Below, in pieces: positions 1 to 6,743 of a DNA stretch of 7,950 nt. Source of the DNA: CBIHON01 sp966211965 (lineage in GTDB: Bacteria > Pseudomonadota > Gammaproteobacteria > Burkholderiales > Burkholderiaceae_D); NCBI GenBank assembly GCA_966211965.1, contig CBIHON010000086.1, positions 1-7,950 on the forward strand, written 5' to 3'. Positions within the stretch are counted from its first letter, which is position 1; every line of letters starts with the position of its first letter. The translations under genes were made by a program, and so were the position numbers. Under the pieces are notes generated by a model, which was not told the DNA's origin, made no database searches, and saw only the letters and a program-made list of their open reading frames with translations.

Positions 1-93
1 AAAGGTGATTAGACTTGTTCGGACTTCAATAAAATCTCATTTTCAAACAGGCTGTAAGAAGTTGAAACAGAGCTTCGTTCTTGACATCTTGCT

Positions 94-122
94 TGCCAGG
101 GCAGGTCGCCCCCGCCCTGGCA
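94..122 (-). terminator. Hairpin downstream of the NHL-repeat gene, possible terminator
   Basis: A perfect 9-bp inverted repeat (TGCCAGGGC at 94-102 and GCCCTGGCA at 114-122) encloses an 11-base loop. It begins about 50 bases past the stop codon of the large minus-strand gene, a reasonable place for a transcription end. Against a classic Rho-independent terminator, no run of T follows the stem on either strand. It could instead act as a 3' RNA-stabilising hairpin or be a fragment of an intergenic palindromic repeat. The rest of 1-171 shows no gene. Confidence 0.4.
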
Positions 123-171
123 GAGATCCAAGACTCTTGTAAAACCCTATAGCCGGGCCAAAGCCGGTGCC

Positions 172-3100
172 CTATTCCGTCTGCGGCTGAGCCAGCACCA
201 GATTGCCGGTGCCGACATCTTTCGCATAATTGATCAGTTCAAAGCCCGGCAGCGGAGCGCTGAATATCACCCGCAATAGCGTGTCGCCTGCCGGCACATA
301 CTCCAGCAAGCGTTCCAGTTGCGCCGAGGTCAGCGTCAGCATTTGATTCGGCTTGAGCCTGCCGATTTCCTGTCCACCGATCAGCGTCCCACTGTCGGCA
401 TAAGCCGTCGCCGTCAAAGTAGCCGTCTGCGCACTGGTGTTGATGATCCGTAGCTCGGTCGTGCTGACGCTATTGGTCGAGGGATACACGATATAAGCAT
501 TGCGTGTCGTGGTGGTCGTGGCCGTACCGGCCGGGCGGCTGTCGGTTTGCGCCTGCGCCAGCGTCAGGTTGCCGTTGGTCAGCAGCCGGTTGTGATTGAG
601 CACTTCGAAAGTCGGCACATTGGCGTTGATCACCAGGCGGGCTAGCGCGCTTGGCGAAGCCGGACGGTAGCCGAGCAGCATTTCGATCTGCGCGGACGCC
701 AGTGTCAAAGTCCGGGTCGCGGCGACGCTTCCAAGCGATCCGGAGCCCAGTACCGCGCCCGCTTCATCGTACGCGGTAGCGGTAAGCGCGGCATCGGCCG
801 CATTCGGGTTGACGACGCGCAGCGCCGTTGTGCTGGTCGGGTGGGTTGACGCCAGCACGGACAAGACATTGCGCGTTGAATTCGCCGTGGTCGAGGCCGG
901 CCGGTCGTCGATCTGCGCTTGCGCCAGGCTCAGGATGCCGCTGCCCGGATCTTTCGTGAAATCGATCAATTCAAGGCTCGGCAGGTCGGCATTGAACGTA
1001 ACCCGGTATTTGTCGGTGGCCGCAGGCTGAAATCCGAACACGGATTCCAATTCAGCCGACGTGTACGAAATCATCTGGCGCGGTGCGATCGCCACTGGCG
1101 TGCCGGTACCGCCGAGCGCATCATCGAATAGCGTCGCGCGCAGGGTGCCAGACTGGTCGCTCGTGTTGACAAGCCGCAAGACGCTGGTTTTGGTGGGGCT
1201 GGCAGACGAATGCATCAGCCAAGCCGACCGCGTGACGCTTGCATCGGTCGCGGTGCTGCTGCGGTCGGTGTTGACCGCCTGCCCCAGCGTCAATGCGCCG
1301 GTGGCAATGTCGCGCGTGTAATTGATGATTTGCAGCGCCGGCACATCGGCATAGAAATACACGGTGTACTTGGCAGTAGGCCCGCCAGGTGTGAAATCGA
1401 TCAGCCGCTCCAAGTCGGCCGAACTGAAATTCAGCGTCTGGTTAGCCAGGATCGGTCCCAGCACGGCATTGGAGGTGCCAAGAAGATTGCCACCTTCGTC
1501 AAAGGCGGTGGCGCTGACCACGCTGGCGCTATTGGCGGTATTGATGATGCGAATGAGCGAAGTCTTGCTGGCGCTGGTGGAGGCATTAACGAACAAGGCC
1601 GGTGCAGTCGAGCTGAGAATGTCGCTGACGATGACGGTGGCGCTGGCAACGTTGCCGCTGCCCTTGGCATTGCTGCCGATGACCGAATACGTTGTTGTGG
1701 TGGTGGGTTTGACCCTGCCGCCTGCGGTACTGGTGCTAAAACCGCTGTTGGTCCAGGTGTAAGAAGTCGCGGCCGGACTGCAGGTGGCAAACAGATAGGT
1801 CGAACGACCACGACCGATGGAGGCCGGCGAAGCTGTCAGGGTACAGGCCGGGACGGTGGTGCTCACCGGCGGCGGCACCGTGAGGGTGACGACGGCGGTG
1901 TTGCCGGTGCCGGCGCTGTTGCTGCCGGTGACGGCATAGGTGGTGGTCGTGGCGGGCGAGACCGTGCCGGAGGACACCGTGGTGCCGAAGCCGGTATTGG
2001 TCCAGGCGTAGGAAGTGGCGGCCGGGGCGCAGTTGGCGGTCAGCACGGCAACGCCGCCGGCGGCGATTTTGGCCGCAGAGGTAGCGAGGGTGCAAACCGG
2101 CGCGGCGGCGGCCGGGGTGATGCTGTTCGAAGGCGCCGAGGGCGCGCTGGTGCCGATCCGGTTGCTGGCAGTGACGGTGAAAGTATAGGCGGTGTAGTTG
2201 CTCAAACCGGTGATCAGGTGGGTGGTGCCGGTGCTGCCGGCATTGGTGTCGATCCCACCGGGCGGATTCGACGTGACGGTATAACCCGAGATCGTTGCAT
2301 AGCCGTCGAAACCGGGCGAGAAACTGACCGTGGCTTGCGCATTGCCGGCCGTGGCCGTGCCGATGACAGGCGCATCGGGAACGGTGGCAATAGACGGCAC
2401 GACCGGCGTCACGCTATTGGATGCGGCCGAGGCAGCGCCCGTGCCTGCGATATTGGTGGCAGTCACGGTGAAGGTGTAGGCGACGCCATTGGTGAGCCCG
2501 GTGACGAGGTGGCTCAAGGCGGTGCTGCCGGCATTGCTGTCAATGCCGCCGGCCGGATTGGAAGTGACGGTATAGCCGGTGATTGTTGCGCCGCCGTTGG
2601 AGGCAGGCGCGGTAAAGCTGACCGTAGCTTGTGCGGTGCCGGCCACGGCGCTGACGGCAGTGGGCGCGTCGGGTACAACGGCGAACACTACGCGGCGGAA
2701 ACGGCGGTTGCCTGTGTCGGCAAAATAGACTGTGCCGTCGGCAACGACGGTGATATTTTGCGGCGTGCTCACTTGGGCGCTGCCGGCAGGGCCGCTGTCG
2801 CCGCTGAAGGCGGCCGTACCATTGCCGGCGAAAGTCGTGATGATGCCGTTGGTGTCGACCACGCGGATACGGTTGTTGGTCGTATCGGTGATGTAGAGAT
2901 TGCCGGCGGCGTCGAGGCCGGCAGAACGCGGCGAATTGAGTTGCGCGCTGGTGGCAAGGCCATTGTCGCCGCCGTAGCCGTTGGAGCCAGTACCGGCGAC
3001 GGTCGTGATGATGCCGGTGTTGATGTTGATCTTGCGAATGGCGCCGTTGCTGTAGTCGGAGACGTAGATGTTGCCCCCGCTGTCGGTGGTGACGTGGATC

Positions 3101-4818
3101 GGCGTGTTGAACTGAGCGGCGGTCGCCAGTCCGTTGTCGCCAGCGAAGTTGGCCCCGCCAGTGCCGGCGATCGTCGTGATGGTGCCGCCGGCGTCAACCT
3201 TGCGAATGCGGTTATTGCCGGTATCTGCGATGTAGACGACGTTCCCGACGGCGTGGACGCTGAACGGCCCGAAAAGCTGCGCGCTCGTCGCCGCGCCGTT
3301 GTCGCCGCCGAAGGAACCGGTTCCGTCGCCGGCGAAGGTCGTCATGATCCCGTTGGTGTCGATCTTGCGGATGCGGTTGTTGTTGCCGTCTGCGATGTAC
3401 AGATTGCCTGCCGTATCGCGCGAAATGCCGAGCGGCGTATTCAGCTGCGCGCTGGTGGCCGGACCGTTGTCGCCGCTAAACCCGGCGACGCCGGTGCCGG
3501 CGATGGTCGTGACGTTGCCGTTGGCGTCGATCTTGCGGATTCGATGCGAGCCCCCATCCGCCAGGTAAGTGTTGCCCGCGCCATCGAATACGATGCCTTG
3601 CGGCGTGGTGAATTGAGCGTTGAGCGCCGAACCGCCGTCGCCGCCGTAGGTGGGGCTGCCGGTGCCGGCGAAGGTTGTGATGGAGTTCGATTCGATTTTG
3701 CGAACGCGGGTGTTGCCGGTATCGCCGATGTAGATCTTGCCCGATGCGTCGACGGCGATGCCTGCGGGACTCGACAGCTGTCCGCTGGTCGCCACGCCGT
3801 TGTCGCCGCCGTAACCGGCAGCGCCGGTGCCGGCGAGGGTCGTGATGATGCCGCCCGAAACCTTGCGAATGCGGTGATTGGTCGTATCGGCGATGTAGAG
3901 GTTGCCGGAGCCGTCCATCGCGATGGCCTGCGGCGCCCGGATCGTGGCGGAAGTCGCCGCGCCGTTGTCGCCGCTGAAGCTCGCCGTGCCGGTACCGACG
4001 ACCGTCGTGATGGTGCCGCCGGTGTCGACCTTGCGGATGCGGTTGTTGCTCGAGTCGGCGATGTAGAAGTTGCCGGAACTATCGACGACGACGCCGCGCG
4101 GCGCGTTGATTCTCGTGCCGGTGGCCGCGACGTTGTCTCCGAGATAGCCGCCGGTGCCATTGCCGGCGACGGTTGAAATGTTGCCGGTGGCGGCGGTGAT
4201 CTTGCGGATGCGGTTGTTGCTGGTGTCGGCGATGAAGACGTTGCCGGAACTGTCGACCGCGATGCCTTGCGGCGAATTGACTCTGGCTGCGGTCGCCGCG
4301 GCGTTGTCGCCGCCGAAGGTGCCGGTGCCGGTGCCGGTGCCGGCGATGGTCGAAATGTTGCCGGTGGCGGCGTCGATCTTGCGAATCCGATGGTTGCTGG
4401 TATCGGCGATGTAGATGTTGCCTGAGCTGTCGATGGCGACACCCTTCGGGCTGTTCAGCTGCGCGCTGGTAGCCGCACTGCCGTCGCCGCTGAAGCCGCT
4501 CGTTCCGGTGCCGGCGAGCACGGTCATGGAACCCGTGGAGAATTTGACTTTGCGGATCGTGTGATTGCTGGAATCGGCGAAGTACACATCGCCGGAGGCA
4601 TCGACCGCGACACCGCTGGCCCCTACTCCGATATTGGTCGCCGTGCCCTCAGGGATCAGGTTGCCGGCGAAGGTATTGATGGTCGTTGCCGCCGAAGCGA
4701 ATGCCGTCAAAACGAGAAGCAGCAGGCCAAGCCAGATGCCTACCCAATAAGCCGGGCGCGAACGCTGCGTCGCAGAAAAAGCGGGGAATCGGCTGAAAGC
4801 AGCGTTCATGTCGCGCAT
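172..4818 (-). CDS. Large exported multidomain protein: NHL propeller, Fn3, Ig-like and four C-terminal repeats
   Basis: This 1548-residue protein is probably secreted or surface-exposed; no enzymatic motif is visible and the ligand is unknown. Residues 1-43 form a signal peptide: a basic N-region, a hydrophobic stretch around 25-40, and an ASA site with likely cleavage after Ala43. Residues 69-712 are 12 NHL-type units of about 55-59 residues, each with the pattern G-(I/V)-A-x-D-x-x-G-N-x-Y-I-A-D, then N-x-R-I-R-K and a G-D-N/G-G loop. Two Fn3-like domains follow (about 715-804 and 812-902), then two Ig/PKD-like domains (about 908-981 and 990-1064), then four related modules (1072-1548). No LPXTG, PEP-CTERM or other C-terminal anchor is seen. 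The ATG at 4818 is chosen because AGGAG lies 9 bases upstream; the ATG at 4809 would be 18 bases away. The gene is separated from cheB by 321 bp, so it is probably transcribed on its own. A role in adhesion or matrix binding is only a guess. Confidence 0.93.
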   Translation of the reverse strand: MRDMNAAFSRFPAFSATQRSRPAYWVGIWLGLLLLVLTAFASAATTINTFAGNLIPEGTATNIGVGASGVAVDASGDVYFADSSNHTIRKVKFSTGSMTVLAGTGTSGFSGDGSAATSAQLNSPKGVAIDSSGNIYIADTSNHRIRKIDAATGNISTIAGTGTGTGTFGGDNAAATAARVNSPQGIAVDSSGNVFIADTSNNRIRKITAATGNISTVAGNGTGGYLGDNVAATGTRINAPRGVVVDSSGNFYIADSSNNRIRKVDTGGTITTVVGTGTASFSGDNGAATSATIRAPQAIAMDGSGNLYIADTTNHRIRKVSGGIITTLAGTGAAGYGGDNGVATSGQLSSPAGIAVDASGKIYIGDTGNTRVRKIESNSITTFAGTGSPTYGGDGGSALNAQFTTPQGIVFDGAGNTYLADGGSHRIRKIDANGNVTTIAGTGVAGFSGDNGPATSAQLNTPLGISRDTAGNLYIADGNNNRIRKIDTNGIMTTFAGDGTGSFGGDNGAATSAQLFGPFSVHAVGNVVYIADTGNNRIRKVDAGGTITTIAGTGGANFAGDNGLATAAQFNTPIHVTTDSGGNIYVSDYSNGAIRKININTGIITTVAGTGSNGYGGDNGLATSAQLNSPRSAGLDAAGNLYITDTTNNRIRVVDTNGIITTFAGNGTAAFSGDSGPAGSAQVSTPQNITVVADGTVYFADTGNRRFRRVVFAVVPDAPTAVSAVAGTAQATVSFTAPASNGGATITGYTVTSNPAGGIDSNAGSTALSHLVTGLTNGVAYTFTVTATNIAGTGAASAASNSVTPVVPSIATVPDAPVIGTATAGNAQATVSFSPGFDGYATISGYTVTSNPPGGIDTNAGSTGTTHLITGLSNYTAYTFTVTASNRIGTSAPSAPSNSITPAAAAPVCTLATSAAKIAAGGVAVLTANCAPAATSYAWTNTGFGTTVSSGTVSPATTTTYAVTGSNSAGTGNTAVVTLTVPPPVSTTVPACTLTASPASIGRGRSTYLFATCSPAATSYTWTNSGFSTSTAGGRVKPTTTTTYSVIGSNAKGSGNVASATVIVSDILSSTAPALFVNASTSASKTSLIRIINTANSASVVSATAFDEGGNLLGTSNAVLGPILANQTLNFSSADLERLIDFTPGGPTAKYTVYFYADVPALQIINYTRDIATGALTLGQAVNTDRSSTATDASVTRSAWLMHSSASPTKTSVLRLVNTSDQSGTLRATLFDDALGGTGTPVAIAPRQMISYTSAELESVFGFQPAATDKYRVTFNADLPSLELIDFTKDPGSGILSLAQAQIDDRPASTTANSTRNVLSVLASTHPTSTTALRVVNPNAADAALTATAYDEAGAVLGSGSLGSVAATRTLTLASAQIEMLLGYRPASPSALARLVINANVPTFEVLNHNRLLTNGNLTLAQAQTDSRPAGTATTTTTRNAYIVYPSTNSVSTTELRIINTSAQTATLTATAYADSGTLIGGQEIGRLKPNQMLTLTSAQLERLLEYVPAGDTLLRVIFSAPLPGFELINYAKDVGTGNLVLAQPQTE
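175..1605 (-). repeat. Four tandem copies of an unassigned ~110-125-residue C-terminal module
   Basis: Residues 1072-1197, 1198-1316, 1317-1439 and 1440-1548 are four diverged copies of one module. Shared features in order: a hydrophobic strand; S/T-x-L-R-(I/L/V)-(I/V)-N-T/P; a strand ending A-T-A-(F/Y)-D or similar; a G-x-x-L-G turn in most copies; an S/T-S-A-x-L/I-E helix followed by a (Y/F)-x-P segment; (V)-x-F-x-A-x-(L/V)-P; then (E)-x-(I/L)-(N/D)-(Y/F/H); and a closing G-x-L-x-L-x-Q. The first three end near D-x-R and a Ser/Thr-rich linker; the fourth ends the protein. I do not recognise a named family. It is loosely similar in style to beta-rich repeats of bacterial surface proteins that carry a 'LR-x-x-N-T' strand. 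Confidence 0.75.
1627..2097 (-). repeat. Pair of Ig/PKD-like domains, each with two cysteines
   Basis: Two similar ~75-residue segments (about 908-981 and 990-1064) share C-T-L at the start, a second Cys followed by x-P-A-A-T-S-Y-x-W-T-N, then P-x-T-T-T-T-Y-x-V-x-G-S-N and a closing V-rich strand. This looks like an Ig-like or PKD-like beta-sandwich. Cys909/Cys930 and Cys992/Cys1013 are the only cysteines in the whole protein, and both pairs are spaced by exactly 21 residues, which points to one disulfide per domain after export. Confidence 0.75.
2113..2676 (-). repeat. Pair of fibronectin type III-like domains
   Basis: Two related ~90-residue domains (about 715-804 and 812-902) each begin with VPDAP, carry A-Q-A-T-V-S-F, then I-x-G-Y-T-V-T-S-N-P, a G-L-(T/S)-N turn, Y-T-F-T-V-T-A, and end in S-N-S-(V/I)-T-P. 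These are the hallmarks of Fn3 domains in bacterial surface proteins. The two copies are clearly similar at the DNA level, indicating internal duplication. They probably act as spacers between the propeller and the C-terminal part. Confidence 0.85.
2683..4614 (-). repeat. Tandem array of 12 NHL-type units
   Basis: The DNA is a 165-177-bp imperfect tandem repeat encoding units that start at residues 69, 126, 185, 242, 298, 353, 408, 464, 520, 575, 632 and 688. The last unit is cut short after its R-x-x-R segment. The missing TTxAGxG strand pattern occurs at the mature N-terminus (residues 45-53, INTFAGN), as expected for ring closure of a beta-propeller. Units 2-4 are the most alike, suggesting recent duplication; units 9 and 10 are the most divergent, and unit 9 lacks the usual D-x-x-G step. 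The long G-D-N-G loop resembles the NHL type found in teneurins and many bacterial surface proteins. Confidence 0.88.
4318..4341. repeat. Hexanucleotide repeat, four copies of GGTGCC
   Basis: Four perfect head-to-tail copies of GGTGCC lie within NHL unit 2 and encode alternating Gly-Thr on the minus strand (around residues 160-167). This makes unit 2 the longest in the array. Slippage here would add or remove whole Thr-Gly pairs without shifting the frame, so it would change loop length rather than switch the gene on or off. Confidence 0.85.
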
Positions 4819-5139
4819 TTTTGCAGTCTCCTGAGCATGTAGGGTAAGTGCGCAAACTCGTAAGTCCGGGCCGGATCGTCGGAGACACCGGCTGTCATCG
4901 TGCTCTGGCTGTCAAACTCTTCTGCCTTCCGGCGTAGCCCATCGTCAACCAGCGTGTATGGGTCGTCGAAAGCACTATCGCATGGCTGCATCAATTACGC
5001 AGATTTCGTGTTCGTTATGAGCGCTTGCCATCGATTCATGAGGCATTCCTTCGGCTTGACTGCATGACCATATGCTGGCGTGCGCTGCGAAATGCGCGAC
5101 ATGATCCTTTTCCATTTTGTTGGAGGCTCTTAAGGTCCG
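4819..5139. other. 321-bp intergenic region between cheB and the NHL-repeat gene
   Basis: No convincing gene is present. On the minus strand there are -35-like TTGACG and TTGACA hexamers (near 4944-4949 and 4910-4915), but neither has a good -10 box at 16-18 bases. I see no sigma-28 or sigma-54 consensus, no strong terminator after cheB, and no recognisable riboswitch. A 62-codon open frame (4994 to 4806, TTG start, no ribosome binding site) is discussed in the findings. The promoter of the large gene most likely lies here. Confidence 0.6.
4828..4832 (-). promoter_or_regulatory. Ribosome binding site of the NHL-repeat gene
   Basis: On the minus strand AGGAG stands 9 bases before the ATG at 4818. 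It decides the start in favour of this ATG over the in-frame ATG at 4809. Confidence 0.8.
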
Positions 5140-6225
5140 CTAGTTGGCAAACGTGGCAAGCTGCAACAGGATTTCCTTGTCGATTGCCGCCAAGGGCAAG
5201 CTTTTCTCGACCGCGCCGCGCTTGACGGCCTCTTTCGGCATGCCATATACCACGCAGCTTTGTTCATCCTGGGCCACCGTGCGGGCGCCGGCGTTGCGCA
5301 TCTCAAGCAGGCCGGCGGCGCCGTCATCTCCCATGCCGGTCATGATGACGCCGAGCGCATTGGAGCCGGCGCATTTCGCCACCGAGCGGAACAGCACGTC
5401 GACCGATGGGCGGTGCCGGTTTACGAGGGGGCCGTCGACGATTTCAACGAAATACTGTGCGCCGTTGCGCCTCAACAGCATGTGCTTGCCGCCGGGTGCG
5501 ATCAGTGCCCGCCCCTGCACCACGCGATCGTTGTTACGCGCCTCCTGAACGCTGATCTGACACAGGGCGTCGAGCCGGGAGGCAAAGGCCTCCGTAAATT
5601 TTTCCGGCATATGCTGCACGACGACGATACCCGGCGATACGCGAGGAAGCGCGGTCAACACAGTCTCGAGCGCCTGGGTGCCGCCGGTGGAGGTGCCGAT
5701 CGCAACGACTCGTTCGGTGGTCTGCAGCATCGGGCGATTTTCGGCCGGCGGCAGGATGACGTCGGCATTGTGTTTGACGGAAGGGGGCAGCGGGCGATTA
5801 TTTTGCACGGCCAGCCGCTTGACGTTGACGTACGACGCGTTCCTGATCGCAGCAATCAAGTCATCGGATGCGTCTTTCAGAAACTGCTTGAGTCCGAGTT
5901 TCGGTTTGGTGACGATGGAGACTGCGCCGGCGCCCAGGGCTTCGACCGTGGTTTGCGCCCCCTTTTCCGTCAAGGTCGAGCAAATCACCACTGGCGTCGG
6001 CCGCTCTTGCATGATTTTCTTCAGGAAGGTAATGCCGTCCATGCGCGGCATCTCGACATCCAGCACGATCACGTCCGGCCATTGAATTTTCATGCGCTCC
6101 ATGGCCAGGATCGGATCTGCAACTGCATTGATGACCTTGATGTCGGGCGCGGCATCGAGCATTTGCGTCAGCACCTGACGTACGACGGCCGAATCGTCAA
6201 CGATCAGGACCTTGATTTGATTCAT
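5140..6225 (-). CDS. cheB: CheB, chemotaxis response regulator protein-glutamate methylesterase
   Basis: CheB removes methyl groups from receptor glutamates, and deamidates glutamines in some species, after phosphorylation by CheA; it acts at the inner face of the membrane near receptor arrays. Numbering from the upstream GTG at 6231, residues 5-125 are a receiver domain with acidic residues D12 and D13, phosphoacceptor D58 in V-L-D-V-E-M-P, and conserved K109. A short Pro-rich linker (about 145-170) leads to the methylesterase domain. Its triad is visible as S181 (G-T-S-T-G-G), H207 (V-Q-H-M-P) and D303 (G-M-G-D-D-G). I chose the ATG at 6225 (361 residues) because it forms an ATGA overlap with the cheD stop and has GAGAAAG 5 bases upstream; the GTG at 6231 would overlap that site. 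Length is normal for the family. It is the last gene of the che operon in view and is probably translationally coupled to cheD. Confidence 0.97.
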   Translation of the reverse strand: MNQIKVLIVDDSAVVRQVLTQMLDAAPDIKVINAVADPILAMERMKIQWPDVIVLDVEMPRMDGITFLKKIMQERPTPVVICSTLTEKGAQTTVEALGAGAVSIVTKPKLGLKQFLKDASDDLIAAIRNASYVNVKRLAVQNNRPLPPSVKHNADVILPPAENRPMLQTTERVVAIGTSTGGTQALETVLTALPRVSPGIVVVQHMPEKFTEAFASRLDALCQISVQEARNNDRVVQGRALIAPGGKHMLLRRNGAQYFVEIVDGPLVNRHRPSVDVLFRSVAKCAGSNALGVIMTGMGDDGAAGLLEMRNAGARTVAQDEQSCVVYGMPKEAVKRGAVEKSLPLAAIDKEILLQLATFAN

Positions 6226-6740
6226 GCGCACTTTCTCATTTTTGTTTGACCGTTATCGATCGGTGCGATCTGACGCACCCAGACGTCACCGCTTTTTACA
6301 TCAAAAATAATTTGCCGGTGTCCCAGGCCGAACAGACTCTCGGAGACGAGCGAAATGCCATGTGCGCGCAACAGGTGGCGCGCCGCTTCCCCATTGCGCT
6401 GTCCGACGTTGAGCATGCCGGTCCGGATTTGGCGCGGAAACATGTTGCCTCCACCAAAAATCTTGCCTTCGCATTCGCTTGGCTTTACTTTCAAACGCGC
6501 CAACTCACGCAGCATCAAACGCATCGCGTCTTCGCCGTAACGCGCATCCAGTTCGGTCTGGGATTCGTCGTTCCTCTTCGACAAAAGGAAATGGGACAAA
6601 GCCCCGATACGCCTGACGGGATGCCAAAGTGTGATCGACACGCAAGACCCCAGCAATGTGCGAATTCTGTACTGCTCGTCGCCGACGAAATATTCGCCGG
6701 GTTGCAGAAATATATCGATTACTTCGTCAGTATCAGACAT
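6222..6740 (-). CDS. cheD: CheD, chemoreceptor glutamine deamidase
   Basis: CheD converts specific receptor glutamines to glutamates, making them methylatable by CheR; in species with CheC it also helps CheY-P dephosphorylation, but no cheC is seen here. The 172-residue protein has the family's cysteine-hydrolase residues: T28 and C33 in T-L-L-G-S-C, and H50 in A-L-S-H-F-L. The conserved K-I-F-G-G-G-N-M-F segment lies around residues 92-100. Length is normal. The ATG at 6740 follows the cheR stop after only 3 bases. Upstream there is no good Shine-Dalgarno match, so translation probably depends on ribosomes finishing cheR. Its stop overlaps the cheB start (ATGA). Sitting between cheR and cheB, it completes a three-enzyme receptor-modification unit. 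Confidence 0.96.
   Translation of the reverse strand: MSDTDEVIDIFLQPGEYFVGDEQYRIRTLLGSCVSITLWHPVRRIGALSHFLLSKRNDESQTELDARYGEDAMRLMLRELARLKVKPSECEGKIFGGGNMFPRQIRTGMLNVGQRNGEAARHLLRAHGISLVSESLFGLGHRQIIFDVKSGDVWVRQIAPIDNGQTKMRKCA
6231..6237 (-). promoter_or_regulatory. Ribosome binding site of cheB inside the end of cheD
   Basis: GAGAAAG on the minus strand ends 5 bases before the ATG at 6225, within the last codons of cheD. A GTG at 6231 shares its first base with this site and so would have no site of its own, which supports the ATG. Confidence 0.55.
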
Positions 6741-6743
6741 GAT

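Noticed and set aside
1..93. Possible end of an insertion sequence at the left edge
   Set aside because: A short GACTT direct repeat and AT-richer sequence are present, but there is no terminal inverted repeat, target duplication or transposase fragment to support it.
1210..4176. A 988-codon open frame on the plus strand opposite the large gene
   Set aside because: It mirrors the periodic GC-rich repeats of the real gene, has a Gly/Arg/Asp/Ala-skewed product with no recognisable domain, and has no ribosome binding site that I can see. The opposite strand has a signal peptide and clear domains.
3441..4442. A 333-codon minus-strand frame inside the NHL array
   Set aside because: It is the shifted reading of the same tandem repeats, giving a low-complexity Ser/Pro/Ala/Thr product.
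5260..6249. A 329-codon plus-strand frame opposite cheB
   Set aside because: It is fully antisense to a gene with intact catalytic residues and has no recognisable motif.
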